Source: Trichoplax adhaerens (taxonomy: Eukaryota > Placozoa > Uniplacotomia > Trichoplacea > Trichoplacidae). Taken from it: a DNA stretch of 64,000 bases. Under the pieces are notes generated by a model that was not told the origin of the DNA, ran no database searches, and saw only the letters and a list, made by a program, of their open reading frames with translations. Where the stretch lies: assembly GCF_000150275.1 (NCBI RefSeq), contig NW_002060951.1, positions 762,328 to 826,327 of the forward strand, given 5' to 3'. Position 1 is the stretch's first letter, and each line of letters opens with the position of its first letter. Both the position numbers and the translations under genes were made by a program. Shown here piece after piece: positions 1 to 18,980 of the stretch.

Positions 1-136
1 AAAGAGTTGATAAATTATAATTATATGAGTATACTAGAGCGAGTACTCTTAACTACGGTACTTTTCTTTGGCAATTGGAAGCCTTTTATTAGATAATATG
101 CAATTAATTAAAGCTAAAAATATTTCACACTAATAG

Positions 137-3100
137 GTTGAAGGATTAATCGAGCGATTTGAGAACAGATGCAAATCAAGATCATCTCGAAATGACAATA
201 CCGATACTTCTACTAAGCAAGAAAATCAACGAAATGAACAAGCATCAAGTCCCACCATGCCATTTAAAGAAGCTCCAGGAGATGCCGGTACTAAAGATGA
301 TGAAATTTGCTCTATTTGTTTACTGCCAATGATTGATGGTGAAAGTATGGTGGATTGCCCTCATTGCAAGAATTGGCTCCATCATCACTGCATGTCTATA
401 TGTAAGAAATACAAGCTAGATGTACTAAAACATATGCAATTTCCTAACATAAGCTGGTCATAATAACAACCGCGTAGGAAACTAATGCGCTAATTCTAAA
501 GAAAATAGGTTCTAGTTTCGCTAATATTACTTAGAGTGATCATTCTTGTTTATTTACCTTGATGCTCCTAACTAATTCTATATTCTTAAACTAGTAATTT
601 CCTTTAAGGTTAATTCAATAATAATTATCAAAGTTATATAATTAGTAAACAAAAATTTATCTGTCCTAGGGGCTGGAGAATGCAAAAGGCAGAATGATCA
701 CTTAATATGCCCGCTATGCCGATTACCCTGGATAAATCAATCAGGCAAAGACCTAAAACAATCCACGTTACTGAATGATGAAAATAATGACAGTGGAATC
801 CAAGATATGGCCTACGTCAAGTCTCAAACGATCGAATCATTGACAGGTACAGAGAATTCATCCGCTGCTAATCATTATGCCCATCAGAATAATCAAAATG
901 AGAATCGTACCCTACCAGAAGATGATCAAATACATGAAGCTGATGATACGTCGTCGGAAGGTTTCGATACTCACCGAGTTATTAGTAATGCAGCTGATCA
1001 ATTACAAGAAATGTCGTTATCATCGACAAGAGTCTTTAGAGATCCTCCTAAAAATAAGAAAGAAGTCGAAGAAGAAGATGCTCTAGCGCTAACTATGGCT
1101 CTGAGCTATTCCGAAATCAAAAAGGATGTCGTTCCACCCATTAATGAATTACAAGCAGCAACTAATTTGATTTTAAAGGGTAATTGTAAGGTAAGCATTA
1201 AAGGAGGAGCAAAAAACATATATTATCCAATAATTTTTATATCGCTGCAGCTTGTATCTGCCTAGTTTTCTATGGATTATTCGTTACTCAAGATTATCAT
1301 ATTGCTATAAATTTACCAAAATCCATATTGTTTTCAATCCAATACATGTATACTTAGACTCACAAATACTCAATCGATATAATATCAATTTTGTTTATTT
1401 AATAAGATGTAATATTTATTTAAAAGTTGATACTGTAAATTAACAATTCTGCTAGTATAGTTAATTATAAATAAATACAACGATAACTGTACAAAATTTT
1501 CTCGACTTTAACTATTTGGATATCTATAAATTTTGTATCAGAGTGAGAATCCGTTCAAAGATATTGACAGCACTTACCTCGAAAATTCTCAATGGCAGAA
1601 AGGCAAGCTGTTAGGCACAGGAGCTTATTCAACATGCTATGCTGCTCGAGATATCAAGAGTGGAACATTAATGGCTGTTAAACAAGTGAGTTTAACGCAT
1701 AGAAAATAATTTCATAATAAATATTAAAGAGCATTAATTGGTATTTATGCTTATGATTTAATTGCAAAATACGTAATCGACAGGTTGCATATTGTCGAAA
1801 CTCCGCTGAAGAACAGCAGCAAGTTTATGAAAGTTTAATTAAAGAAATTTCCTTGCTCAATCGTCTAAATCATCCTAACATTGTTCGCTGTTATGGTGCA
1901 ACTGTGCAAGATTCACATTTTAATATCTTTGCTGAATGGTTGGCAGGTAAGCTCAAATTAGCTAAGCAGCTTTTGCTATCATGGATATATTTACGTATAG
2001 AATAAATCAATAACATGATTCTGATGTAAATAGAACTTTCAATAAACATGTCGAATTATACTTTATCTAGCAATACTTTTAATATGCCGATGCTAAATCA
2101 TATTAAATCCTTAGGTGGTAGCATTGCTTCTATGTTACACAACTATGGGCCATTTCAAGAGAATATTAGCAACGCTTATTGCTTACAGATATTACGAGGT
2201 TTAGTTTACCTCCATGATAGAAGGATTGTGCATCGTGATGTTAAAGGTATGTTAATTGACTTAGGTGTAATCAACTAAATATCTATTAAGTCAGCAATCC
2301 TGCATAAGTACCCTGATTCTCATTTATCGATAAATTCAAAATCCGTACATCGAAGACATATACGTTAGATTTAATATATATAAATAAGTAGAGAAATATC
2401 GTACACATTTGTATTAATCATAATTGCGCTAATTGCAGGTGATAATATCCTTGTCGATGCGACCGGTCGTATAGTTAAATTGGCTGATTTTGGCTCTGCT
2501 ATACAATTAACTGCAACAAAATTAACTGGTGCAGGTTTATTACAGGGCCAAATGGTTGGAACCGTAGCTTTTATGGCCCCTGAGGTATAATATACGAGTA
2601 TTTTACGTCACCTATAATCCTGTACTGACTGATTCCAATCGTAAGTTTTTAAATTTCTCTTTTTCATTACTCATTAAATTTTAAAACATTTAATAAGGTC
2701 CTACGTGGTGAAAATTATGGAAGATCTAGCGACGTTTGGAGTCTTGGTTGTGTTATGATCCAAATGTTAACCGGAAAGTTACCTTGGGGAGCAGATAATA
2801 TTTCTAATCACTTCGCACTTATCTATAAAGTATGTTTGCTTGTATAAATCTCAAATTAAATCATTGAGTCAAAATATGCGATTATAGTACATCGAAAGTA
2901 GCCAACCTACAAATTTCTCGTCATATTAAATTATTAAAAAGATGTTGATCATTAATAATATGATTTCAATACAGATTCTGCTAATCACGAACTAATCATC
3001 GTCTTGCTTGCATTTTGACCTTTTAGATTGCTACTGCCACTGAAACTCCATCAGTCCCTGAGCATTTAAGACAAGATACGCGTGATTTTTTGCTGAGATG

Positions 3101-3194
3101 TCTAGAAAGTAATCGTGAATTTAGACCTAAAGCAAAAGAATTGTTAATTCATCCACTCTTTCGAGATGCAATTCAACCACCATCACTGAAGTAA
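137..3194 (+). CDS. MAP3K1: MAP3K1/MEKK1-like kinase, 3' part (RING, UIM, protein kinase)
   Basis: MAP kinase kinase kinase of the MEKK1 family, expected to phosphorylate MAP2Ks and to act as a RING E3 ligase. Exons: 137-401, 670-1190, 1542-1685, 1784-1946, 2115-2246, 2439-2584, 2698-2829, 3027-3194; 556 residues visible, and the gene continues to the left of the window. Visible residues 58-110 form a RING: CSIC, CPHC, then LHHHCMSIWAGEC and CPLC across the first intron, very close to vertebrate MAP3K1. Residues about 222-237 (EEEDALALTMALSYSE) resemble a ubiquitin-interacting motif. The kinase starts near 280 with glycine loop GTGAYSTCY, catalytic Lys309 (MAVK), HRDVKGDN, DFG and APE, and ends PLFRDAIQPPSLK. 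Only about 110 residues separate RING and UIM, against many hundreds in human MAP3K1. Family assignment is secure; 5' exons (SWIM finger expected) are not seen. Confidence 0.93.
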
Positions 3195-6100
3195 TATTCA
3201 GCATAATTCATCTAACATCCTACGTGATATCGAAGATACCTATATTTACTGAGATATTGAGCAAGTAATCGTGAATTTTTATCTAAAGTAAAAAGTTTAG
3301 CGAATTCATTCTTAAAATAAACAATGAATTGTTTTATAAAATTGGTTGCAGTAAACTGGGAATCATGTATGATCCCAGTAATACTTTCATTTTAGCTTTG
3401 GATCCAATTCTAATAATTAAGAGTATCATGGTATCATAGTAATCACTATCGCCTTAGAGGTAGTGAAAACAATACAGCAAGCCTAAATAACATTAAAACT
3501 ACCATCATATATTCCTGCCTTTCAAAAAATGCAGTTCCTTGAGTGGTTGCTTCATTCTCCCTGATGACAAAACTTTGTAGCATCTAGCTGTTTTTTATTT
3601 TATCTTGGACTTATTGGCGCAACCCACGAAGTACAACTGGCTGTAAATTATTTAAAAGATACTTGGATTTATTTAACCTCAAGTCATCTCTGTATATTTA
3701 AAAAATCTATAAACAATCAATCTTTCCTCCTTCATAATCGAACTTAGTCATTAACGATCACGATGTTGATATGGCGGCCACACTAAAATTGCCAACCGCA
3801 TGGCTAGTACCAGTTGGACAACTATCCATGAGGGTAATGTAAAATAGAATTGTGCTTATTGCATATAATAATCCTCATCAATCCAAGCAGCTGCTTTCTT
3901 ATTCTTCCATATTTGATTATCGGAAGAAACATCTTGAATAACTATCAAGGCAATGACATTACAGTGTTATGCTTTGATTAAGTTTAATATTTCGTGAATT
4001 ATCATTGTTTGTGCGAAGCTTTATTTCTAGTCACTTTCATTAATAATAATATACATATTATATATGATACGAATCTATTCGTATTTCATTCGAGTTGAAA
4101 TTTTTCTACTTAGGTTAGCTGCAATCTGCAAAATCAGATATTCTTAGACAAAAACATAATTTTATACTATTTATATGACTTTGAAACGTGTTGCTTTACA
4201 TGTATAAAGAATTTTAGATATAACGAGATAACGTTATGATGATATATGATATTCTTGCCGATATTTATAGGCGATATAAAACTATAGAATAGCATTTTTC
4301 TTTAAATTGAACCTTTGTATCCTTACTGAGCTTTCAGTTTTACGTAGGTCTTTATGAACTATAGATGTGATTTTATAAAAGCGAATTTATGAACCTCATA
4401 TAGCTGTATCTGTGATCCTTCTTATGCAAGATTTTAGTCTTCGTAACTAAAAATGCCGCAAATCCCTTTGATCATTTTTGGCTGTTTTATATTTATTTAG
4501 AAACTATCTGATATAAAGTACGTACTAATGTACAAAGGCAGATAAGCCTCATCCAGTTGATATTCATGTACAATTCTGATATATAATATTATAATATTGT
4601 AGCTCAAGAGTAGTAAAACGCGTATAACATCAGTTTATGCTTTCAATAGATCTATTTTCTTCTGCATGGATATTAAATGACGCTTAATGATAATTCTATC
4701 AAATTTCTGGTATTTAAACATAAAATTGAATATATCATACCATAACACTACTCGTAATAATATATTCAAAAATACAAAAGATCCCTTGCAGATACTGCTC
4801 AACTATTTAAAATTGTTATTATATTAAAGTTACTATCTTATATAGGAACAAAAATTAAATAAAATAACTTTAAAATTGATTTTCATTGGGCGATTCAATA
4901 AGTAACGAAATCTTTAGGTAAAATTATACCGAACGATATAAATTTGATTCGTCTAATACTTAAATATTACATCTTTTTCCTACATCTGCGGCAACGGTAA
5001 TAATATAAAAGATTGATACTTGATAGTAGTAATACAACGTATATACGGCACACTCGTAGTAGGCAGTAGCAATTTCATTAAGCTAATGCCTTAAGCCTAT
5101 ATATTCACACAGTTAATTCCATTTTATAACCATTTCTATTCAATTGTTTTAACTCATCGCTAACAATATGCGATTGTATGACAATATCAAGAGAAATTTA
5201 TAAATTAATTTTAAACTCTTATATGCTGCCTGCTTTCTTAATTTGTGCTTAAATAAGCTGATAACATACTAACTATAGCATTTGCTATGCATAATGGTAT
5301 AGAGAAATAGATACTTTGATACTGTCAAAATAGCGATCTAGTATTATTCGTGCTCGTTAGGCTATTGCAAATAATTCAGGTAAAACTAGCCGACGCTTCT
5401 CGGTAACTGGACTAAATTTAGCTTAGATGGTTTTCATAAATTACATCAGAACCTCTACCATAATTGACTGATCAGTATCAATGGTAGGTAAATACCAATA
5501 TGTCACGTTCTGACTGTTGGAGGGAACTAGATATGTAAGAAAATATTTATCGTTAAGTGTGTAGACAGTAATTGTTATACCGGCAAAAAACTGCATCCTG
5601 ATATTGTCCTATTCATCTAAATTGTAACAATTCATAAATACATTGACATTTTTTGAAATGCATATTGGGCCTTACTATCCTGTAGAGAACGAATATTGGC
5701 CAACTTTAATCAATTTCGCAATTGTGTAGTAGTAGACAACATACGAAAGCATGAGAATGGAAAAAATAACGCACTGAGGTAATTAAATGTCTTTAATCAT
5801 GTGCAACGTTCGTACATAACCTTTAATCAATTGAATAATAAATATTATTTTGGTCACCAACATTTAATCACTGTAATATTCTATAAGTCTGTTTCAACAG
5901 CATTATCAAACTTCTACATTTTCTAGCAATTGAAGCTGATGTGAGAAGATTCAGCAACTTATAGCTAAGTTAATTACGGAACAATATTCGTTAGCTATCC
6001 GGTTGATTTGATTATCTTCATCTACCATACCAATAAATTAATACAGTTGACTGGGATGTGCAGTTCATAATATATCTTGAATAAAAACTTTTTTAATATA

Positions 6101-6478
6101 GTGTTAAACATTAGTTACTTTTAGAAATCGTACGATTAGTAATTATGAATTTTGAAAAGAATGCAGTTATCAGTAAAATTAAATAAATTTCGACTGACAG
6201 TTATTTATAACATATTTTATACACAATACGAGTGGAATTAAAAATTATTATATATCGAAAAGTGTGGTCTTTTACAGTTACAACTTAAAACTTAAAATAA
6301 TCAATATAGTCTTACTACTGTAATCGATTCCAGACATTTTTCAATATGTAATAAATTCTTACTAAGGTGTTGTAAATTTTTAGCCTCAGTCATAGATATC
6401 TCGTCTATGTACAGAAAATTTGTTGAAATAACATTCAAATTAATTCTGAAATTGTTGATACAGTAATTTGTTAATACT
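3195..6478. other. Convergent intergenic region MAP3K1 / TESK
   Basis: About 3.3 kb between two 3' ends. It is AT-rich and contains both 3' UTRs presumably. I see no coding exon, RNA gene or tandem array; GTAC-containing words occur only singly here, unlike the divergent intergenic regions. Confidence 0.6.
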
Positions 6479-12183
<5,705 letters not shown>

Positions 12184-12824
12184 TAAAGTTCTTGTAGCTC
12201 TTTATCGTCTGGATTCACTATCCATTAGCAATTCATCTTTACTCCTTAATGCCCCACCATTCATGAATGATCGCTGATTCGTTTTAATCCGCTACCAAAT
12301 GCAACCATCGGTTCGATTTTTAGCCCCACTCTTCCACTGAAAGTTCTGAAACTAGAAGATTTCAACTGTGGCGTTTGCTCCTGCGCCTAACTTCCATATC
12401 TTGACCATACAAACTACTTCTTTATACGGTCAATCATGGGCGAGTTGGGTGCTGTCTTGATCCCCCCCCTCGAATATTCAATGACCATATAAGGGCATAC
12501 TAAAACGGCCGAAGACAAGAGGTTGGCATGTACTGACACCCAGACAGACTGACCCTGGGCACTAGAGACCCTTCACCTTTTAATTAAACATGGTACAGGC
12601 ATGACCACCAGAAATACTTGGACTGGACTAGAACTCTCCTCGGATGGACGGACTTTCTGACCAGATGCGGCCGAAAATGTTGAAAATAGCTACTCAGTAT
12701 CAATCTTCCGTGTCTGTTTTTCTAAATCACTCTTATTCATTTCAATACCATTTAGAATCTAAATTCACTACTTCCAAGTAGAACTTAGCAACAGGTAATG
12801 GAATACAATATAATATAACTCTAT
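12184..12824. other. 5' flank of TESK
   Basis: About 640 bases upstream of the TESK start. No coding exon recognised; contains a run of eight or more C near 12470 and mixed unique sequence. Probably UTR and promoter-proximal DNA of the divergent TESK/FAM50A pair. Confidence 0.4.
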
Positions 12825-13530
12825 TTAGAAAAAATCAATCAATTTAGAATCGACTGTCTGCATACTTTTGTACAGTAATGTCATAATGAAGTATTTGAGA
12901 AAGAGACAATTTATTGACCAAAGTTGGCCAAATGTCTGTCCGTCCCAAGGTATTCTTGACTGTACTGTACAGTGTACAGTACTGTAGACTTTTCCAGTAG
13001 TATGTACTGTACAGTACAGTACTGTACTGTATTCCATGGTAGTGTAACAGTACAGTACTGAGACAATTGATTAACCAAAGTTGGCCAAATGTCTGTCCGT
13101 CCCAAGGTATTCTCTTACTGTACTACAGACTTTTATTACTGTACAGTGTACAGTACTGTAGACTTTTCCAGTAGTACTGTATGTACTGTACACTGTACAG
13201 TACAGTACTGTACTGCATTCCATGGTAGTGTAACAGTACAGTACTGAGACAATTGATTAACCAAAGTTGGCCAAATGTCTGTCCGTCCCAAGGTATTCTC
13301 TTACTACAGACTTTTATTACTGTATTCCATGGTAGTGAGTGACAGTACAGTACTGAGATAATTTATTGACCAAAGTTGGCCAAATATCTGTCCGTCCCAA
13401 GGTATTCTTGACTGTACTGTACTGTAGGCTTTTAGTATTCCACGGAGTGTACAGTACAGTACGCTACTGTACAATGGTTTTCTCCACATGATTGTACTGT
13501 ACGGTACTGTACCGTGCTGTACTCCATACA
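12825..13530. repeat. GTAC pentamer arrays with four copies of a ~55-bp core, TESK/FAM50A divergent promoter
   Basis: Dense runs of AGTAC/TGTAC pentamers (for example ACTGTACAGTACAGTACTG) alternate with four copies of a unique core starting near 12903, 13060, 13246 and 13355. The core runs from GAGACAATT through CCAAAGTTGGCCAAAT to CCGTCCCAAGGTATTCT. Copies 2 and 3 share GATTAACC, copies 1 and 4 share TATTGACC. Spacings are about 157, 186 and 109 bases. Further GTAC runs at 13440-13530 end about 125 bases before the FAM50A ATG. The arrays translate into spurious YSTVQ-rich frames, which are not genes. Confidence 0.9.
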
Positions 13531-13654
13531 ATCCGTACACAGACGTTGCAGGCAGCTTGGCATCAGCATTTACTTTTGCCATTGCATTTCCTTCGCATTT
13601 CTTCCATTGCGCTTCTACAGTTAAAGAACTCGCCAAAAATTCAACGATAGTAAA

Positions 13655-15380
13655 ATGGCACATTACAAAGGTGCAGCTAGCGAAGGTGCCAGAGCTGCTG
13701 CTCTCCTCAAGAAACGTGAGCAAGGCCGAGAAAATTTAGAGTTTATGAAGAAGAAGATCACTGAGGTAATATTCACCAAAATTGGAAATGCAAACTGTCT
13801 CAGGTTGAATCCATAATATAATAATCTAACTAAAATCAAGTTTCGAAAAGATTGTCATTCAATTGAAACGTTCATGTGAAATCTTTCATCGAATTTCCTC
13901 GAATTTAACCACTTAGTTTTTTATGTTATGCTACGCTTTTTAAGTAATCGCTAAATTGTATTCTATCTTTGGTCGATAAAAATCACAAACGTCAATTGAA
14001 GGATTAAACTGCTGCACCAGCGAGCTGTGCTCATGATTATACCATCTACTATACACTAAAGCAAATCATTCTTGTCAACTCAAATTAAATCACTGTATCC
14101 TTTACAGGAAAAGAGTGCTACGCGTATTGCCACTATTCAAAGTAGATTTTCAACCCAGTTTGATTTCGTGGAAAGAGAACTACGAGACAATACCATTGGT
14201 TTAGTGACCTTAGAGCAAATGAAGCAAAAACGTGAACATATACTCCAAGAAAGAGAGCGACAAATAGCAACACAAACTGCTGCACGAGCTGTGCTTGACA
14301 AGCGTAAAGAAAGAGATAATAAACGAAAGAAAACAACCATTTCATTTGATCTAGACGAAGAAGAAGATGACGAGGACGATCATGATTCACCTTCCAAACC
14401 AACTGTTGAAACTGTGACTTTCAAGAAACCCAAATTTGGAAAAGATCCGGATGTGGAAACTTCATTCCTACCGGATCGTGATAGAGAGGTAAAGACGCGT
14501 ACTTTCTATTACACTGAAGTATAATTAAACCTGTCCATCTTTTATCTCTCTTGGTCGTTATTCAATCTATTGGATAAATTACTAGTCTTGTAGCCTGTTG
14601 CCTGGCTGACGTATTACGCCCTACAACATGTTAACCTAAAATTTTTTTAAACTATTTTGCGAATTTTATTTGCTGTCAAAATATTATTATAGGAGGAAGA
14701 ACGACGAGAAAGGGACAGATTAAGGTTAGAGTGGGTGGAAAAACAAGAGACTATCAAGAGGGAAATTATTGAAATCACGTATAGTTACTGGGATGGCTCA
14801 GGACACAGGAGAACGATTCAGGTTAATAAGGGAAATACTATACAGCACTTCTTACAAAAGTGCCTAGAAAACCTAAGAAAGGAATTTAATGAACTGAAAA
14901 CCACCACGGTCGACAATCTAATGTATATTAAAGAAGATCTGATAATACCTCATGTAAGTTACACGAAACTCGTAAGACCACCACTCACGCAATACAGTAC
15001 ATTCGATTTTGATTTAAGTACTGTACTAGCGGTATAACCGCTAATTCATCCGAATCTCCTGTAACCAAAACAGCAATACACGATAATGCAATGATAGAAG
15101 TAATTGACTCTTCTGTTTTTTATAGCACATGTCGTTCTATGACTTTATTGTACGCAAAATACGTGGAAAGAGTGGTCCGCTCTTTACTTTCGATGTCCAC
15201 GAAGATGTTCGATTAATTAATGATGCATCTGTAGAAAAAGACGAATCGCATGCGGGTAAGGTCGTTTTGAGGCATTGGTACGAAAGAAATAAACACATTT
15301 TCCCCGCTAGCCGTTGGGAACCGTACGATCCTGAAAAGAGTTATGACCGTTATACAATTTCTGACAAGAAAAGTAACTAA
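13655..15380 (+). CDS. FAM50A: FAM50A/XAP5 family nuclear protein
   Basis: XAP5 family protein; the human member associates with the spliceosome and is nuclear. Exons 13655-13765, 14108-14488, 14693-14953, 15126-15380 join in phase to 335 residues, nearly the human length. The start [15 protein letters not shown] matches the family N-terminus, which fixes the start codon in a short first exon too small to show as an ORF. Exon 2 carries charged coiled-coil sequence, an acidic stretch ([13 protein letters not shown]) and the diagnostic [16 protein letters not shown]. Exon 3 has [11 protein letters not shown] and [12 protein letters not shown]; exon 4 has [32 protein letters not shown] and [13 protein letters not shown]. 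These are XAP5 domain signatures. It shares its 5' region with the TESK gene, head to head. Extremely conserved; assignment secure. Confidence 0.97.
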
Positions 15381-17018
15381 TCGAAGCCGTTGTCCCTTAA
15401 GCATTGGCAATGGCTTGGTGAATTTTTACTGTGTACAAGCATTATAGGAAATCAAAATGTTTTTAACTCTATATTATTATGATTACGATCTTCATACGTA
15501 TACATTATCTTTCTCGAAGGATGTACTACTTTATAGACGTGTAGCACAATATCATGTGTATAATTGTATGAGGAAAATGCAAATACGCGAATACATCGTT
15601 CAGATGCCAGTACGTTCATATGTTGTATCCCTAGTTAATTATATAATGTATACCCGTAAATCTGTACAATAACTTACTACTGTAATTATTCGATTGCCTG
15701 ATGGTGATACTATATTAATAGCTGTAGCATTCGGCTATTAATTAGGTATAATTAAAAAAAGAAAAGTTAACTTTATCATGATTTAAATCATAGTAATATT
15801 CTGTGGTATACAGAACAACTGAAGGATTTGCGGAGTAGTAAGTAGAAATAAATACACTACCAAGTTTAGTTATACAATGATACTACTATTTATTGCGTGT
15901 ACTGTATATTATGTGAAGACTATGAAAATCAAGGTGCTATATAGAAATCCTAATCTTACAGAACCTTCAATTTTCGTATTCTTCCCATTAAATTTGCATA
16001 CTTAGCGGAGACCGAGGCCGTTAATTTACTTACTGTATAATCAGCTCTAGATCGCTGTTGTGATGAAAATGTTAAAAAGTTATGCTACCAATATATAGAG
16101 TATCTTCTTATCATCGTGTTACTCCCTATTTCCTACATTCTTTCAAAATCTAAAAAGGGCAACGTACCAAATTTCAACCGACTTTAAACAAACCACATCA
16201 GATTTTAGCCCTGAAGTGAGAAAGTAAGATAGATGCCATCTTCGTACGTATTGTGATATTAAACCCAGTGCAGTACGCACAACAATTTACCACGAACCAT
16301 AATAATACATAGGCAGAATGAATGAGTTTTAATTTAAATTTTTAAACGTCGATAAATTAATTATGTATTTAATAAGGACTGCGTGTGTGAGGGCATTCTT
16401 CTCAATCACCACATCGGTAATTAATTTAAACGGTCGATTATAAACATGATGCATGAAAACAGGTCAACCTATCAGTTAATGTTGATTCAAGGTTTACCGT
16501 AGCGTTGTTAGACACACCACAATCCTGTCATATAGTAATAGACGTTAGTGGCATTTAAAATAGGAAGGAAACAGTGAAGCATAGTCGAAAAATTAAATCA
16601 CTATGCACGTGTCTTGTTATATCTTAATATCAAAAGTTATTAAAGCTTGATAACAATAATGTTTTATTAATTTATTTTTTAAGTCAGTAAAAAAACCCAC
16701 CTCAATATTTCATCTATTTAAATTAAAACTACTATATTACGTATAATCATTCTTCGCCTCTATTAAGTATGTTACATCACTATCGAAACTGCGTATTAGT
16801 AAGAATTATCATATGTATACGCATATAAACAGTCCTCTATGCTATTTTTCAAAATAGATAACAATATACACTGCCAATATATCACCAGCATCATAATACT
16901 GATTAAATTGGTAACGATCAGGAAAGCTTAAAATGAAATCCCAAAGCGATATAATTATATTTAAAGTTTAATATAGCAAATTGGATGTGATTATTAAGTA
17001 AAAATGAAAGAGTATTTC
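15381..17018. other. Convergent intergenic region FAM50A / METTL16
   Basis: About 1.6 kb of AT-rich sequence between two 3' ends. A 71-codon frame at 15457-15672 has no recognisable similarity and lies in probable 3' UTR. No tandem repeats; only isolated GTAC words. Confidence 0.5.
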
Positions 17019-18980
17019 TCACTTTTTTACCTCCAGTTTGTTGCGAAAATACTGACATAATTGGTGCAAAGCATCTTTTTGACCTTCTATAAATTCTAAC
17101 TGCATGACAATGCTATTATCCGTTGACGTAAAGTATTGGGATTTTGCTATCGTCATCGAAAATTGCAGAAGAGCTTGAAATGAAGTATTACTAACAATAT
17201 CATTCGCATTTATTTCCTGTAACTCTTGAGATGATTGCACGATAGATGTGGACAGCGTACGATTCTGACTTGCATTATCGATTTCTTTATCATCATAAAA
17301 TGACAAATTGCTATTGGTATCCAATTTTAATTTCTTTGATTCAGTAGTTGCGGCTGTTCCTCCACAACCCTCTAAGTCAGAACCGGAGGCATTTTGCTGC
17401 CGTAATAGCATTCGCCGTTTTCTTCTTTGATGAACCCAAGTATTAGTATAAGCAGTTCCTACAAAAGTTTGTCTAGCTTCTTCCGTATTAGTAGACTTTG
17501 GTTCTAAATTAATCTGTGAATGATATAATACCAGTACATTACTGGAGATTATTACACTGGTATCTAGTTTACTACAATTACCTACATATAACTATGTCAT
17601 GAAAAGTTAAGATTTATTTCATTTTAACTAGGTTAATTATCTCAGCCTTTTAATTTATATTGCCAATGTTGTTCACCTGCAATTCGTTACAGAGCTTTAT
17701 TACTCTGTCGCACATTGTTTCTAAATTGATCTCCTTTAATTGGGATATTTCTTCTGACAAATAAGCTATGTTGATGTACATAGGCTTCATTGCCTTTCTA
17801 TCTTTCTGTTTATTTACCTAATATTGACATGGCCACATTCATTTATTAACAAGTTCAAACATTCTTTGCAAGGAAACTACAACTCATTATTGAGCATGCA
17901 GACGCTTGGTGCTATGCAACCTATGAGTACACTATGTCCTATGTTGTACCTCATTGCCAGGTAGATCGCTGCAAAATGACCACGCCACAGACCATCTTGC
18001 TGTATTACCTTGGCTAAATATGGATGTTGTATAACTCCTAACCTAAAATGGAAGGAAAAACAATATTTTACTTTTCACTACCAGATATTTATCATAACTG
18101 CATACAGCTTGCAAAATCCAAAATTAGTAAATAGATTATGAAGCTTAAAATTTTTTATCGATTGCCACAAATTAAGGCTCACTTTTATCATGAAATACTA
18201 TACTGTACTTACATTTTTATCCTTCAATATTGCTATGACATGATCCAAGCTAGACTTTTTACCAAGCATTGATGTATAACATTTTACGCGTGATTGCAAC
18301 TGCGTACTATCTTCGATGATGCATTTTACAAACTCCACTTCGCCCCCGTCGTAGATGATTTCACTTCCTTTGCCAGTACAAACTGATTTCGGTTGTGGTC
18401 TAACAGAGGTCCGATTAGCACCTTTAGCATCGAGTGAATCAATAAAAAATGGTGGGTTGCACATACAAAAATCATACTGTTGCCTGTTCTCATTTCGTAA
18501 AGGTGTACAAAGAATATCTTGAGCTGCAACCATTTTTATTTTTATTTTCTCGTCCAAATCATTGATGGTGACATTTTTTTGTGCATAATGTACACACCTT
18601 TGGTCTACCTCGGTTGCAAGGAAATTCCATCCATTCATTCGAGCTGCCAACAAAGGATAAATGCACGATGCACCAGTACCGATATCGATACCAAATATGT
18701 CGTCATTATGAGTCGTCTGGATAAGATCTTCCAACCAATGTATATAATTTAATCTCAACGGTACTGTTGGTATTAATCTATCCATCGGCAATTCAACATG
18801 AAGGTTAAAATCGATCTTGAGTAAGGCTCTGGTAACAGCTGATAATGCATTGGAATCGCGAAAATTGATAAAACATTTATTCCTTTTCTTGTTTATTTTA
18901 ACAAATGGTTGTAATTCGGGAAATTTTCGGGCTAATTCTTCAAAGTTAGGAGAGATCTTGTAGCGATTTCTTTCATGCAT
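17019..18980 (-). CDS. METTL16: METTL16 RNA N6-adenosine methyltransferase
   Basis: Class I SAM-dependent methyltransferase; family members methylate U6 snRNA and a few mRNA hairpins such as those of MAT2A. Exons (minus): 18980-18213, 18042-17950, 17817-17677, 17513-17019, joined to 498 residues. The start MHERNRYK corresponds to the family's MHxRNRYK. SAM-binding GIDIGTGASCIYPLL is at about 97-111, the adenine-flipping NPPF catalytic motif at 175-178 (CMCNPPFF), and LIPTVPLRLNYIHW precedes the SAM site. Exon 2 carries GNTARWSVAWSF, another family signature. The C-terminus (MQLEFIEGQKDALHQLCQYF) resembles the last part of the vertebrate-conserved region (VCR), the RNA-binding domain, so a short VCR seems present outside vertebrates. 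The gene is head to head with EPS15, with 417 bases between start codons. Confidence 0.96.

Noticed and set aside
13304-13739. Frames of 139 (minus) and 83 (plus) codons overlapping the FAM50A start
   Set aside because: They combine array translation with the antisense or shifted frame of the true first exon of FAM50A.
14133-14402. 89-codon minus-strand frame
   Set aside because: Antisense to FAM50A exon 2.
15457-15672. 71-codon plus-strand frame just after FAM50A
   Set aside because: Low-complexity Tyr/Leu-rich translation in probable 3' UTR; no similarity recognised.
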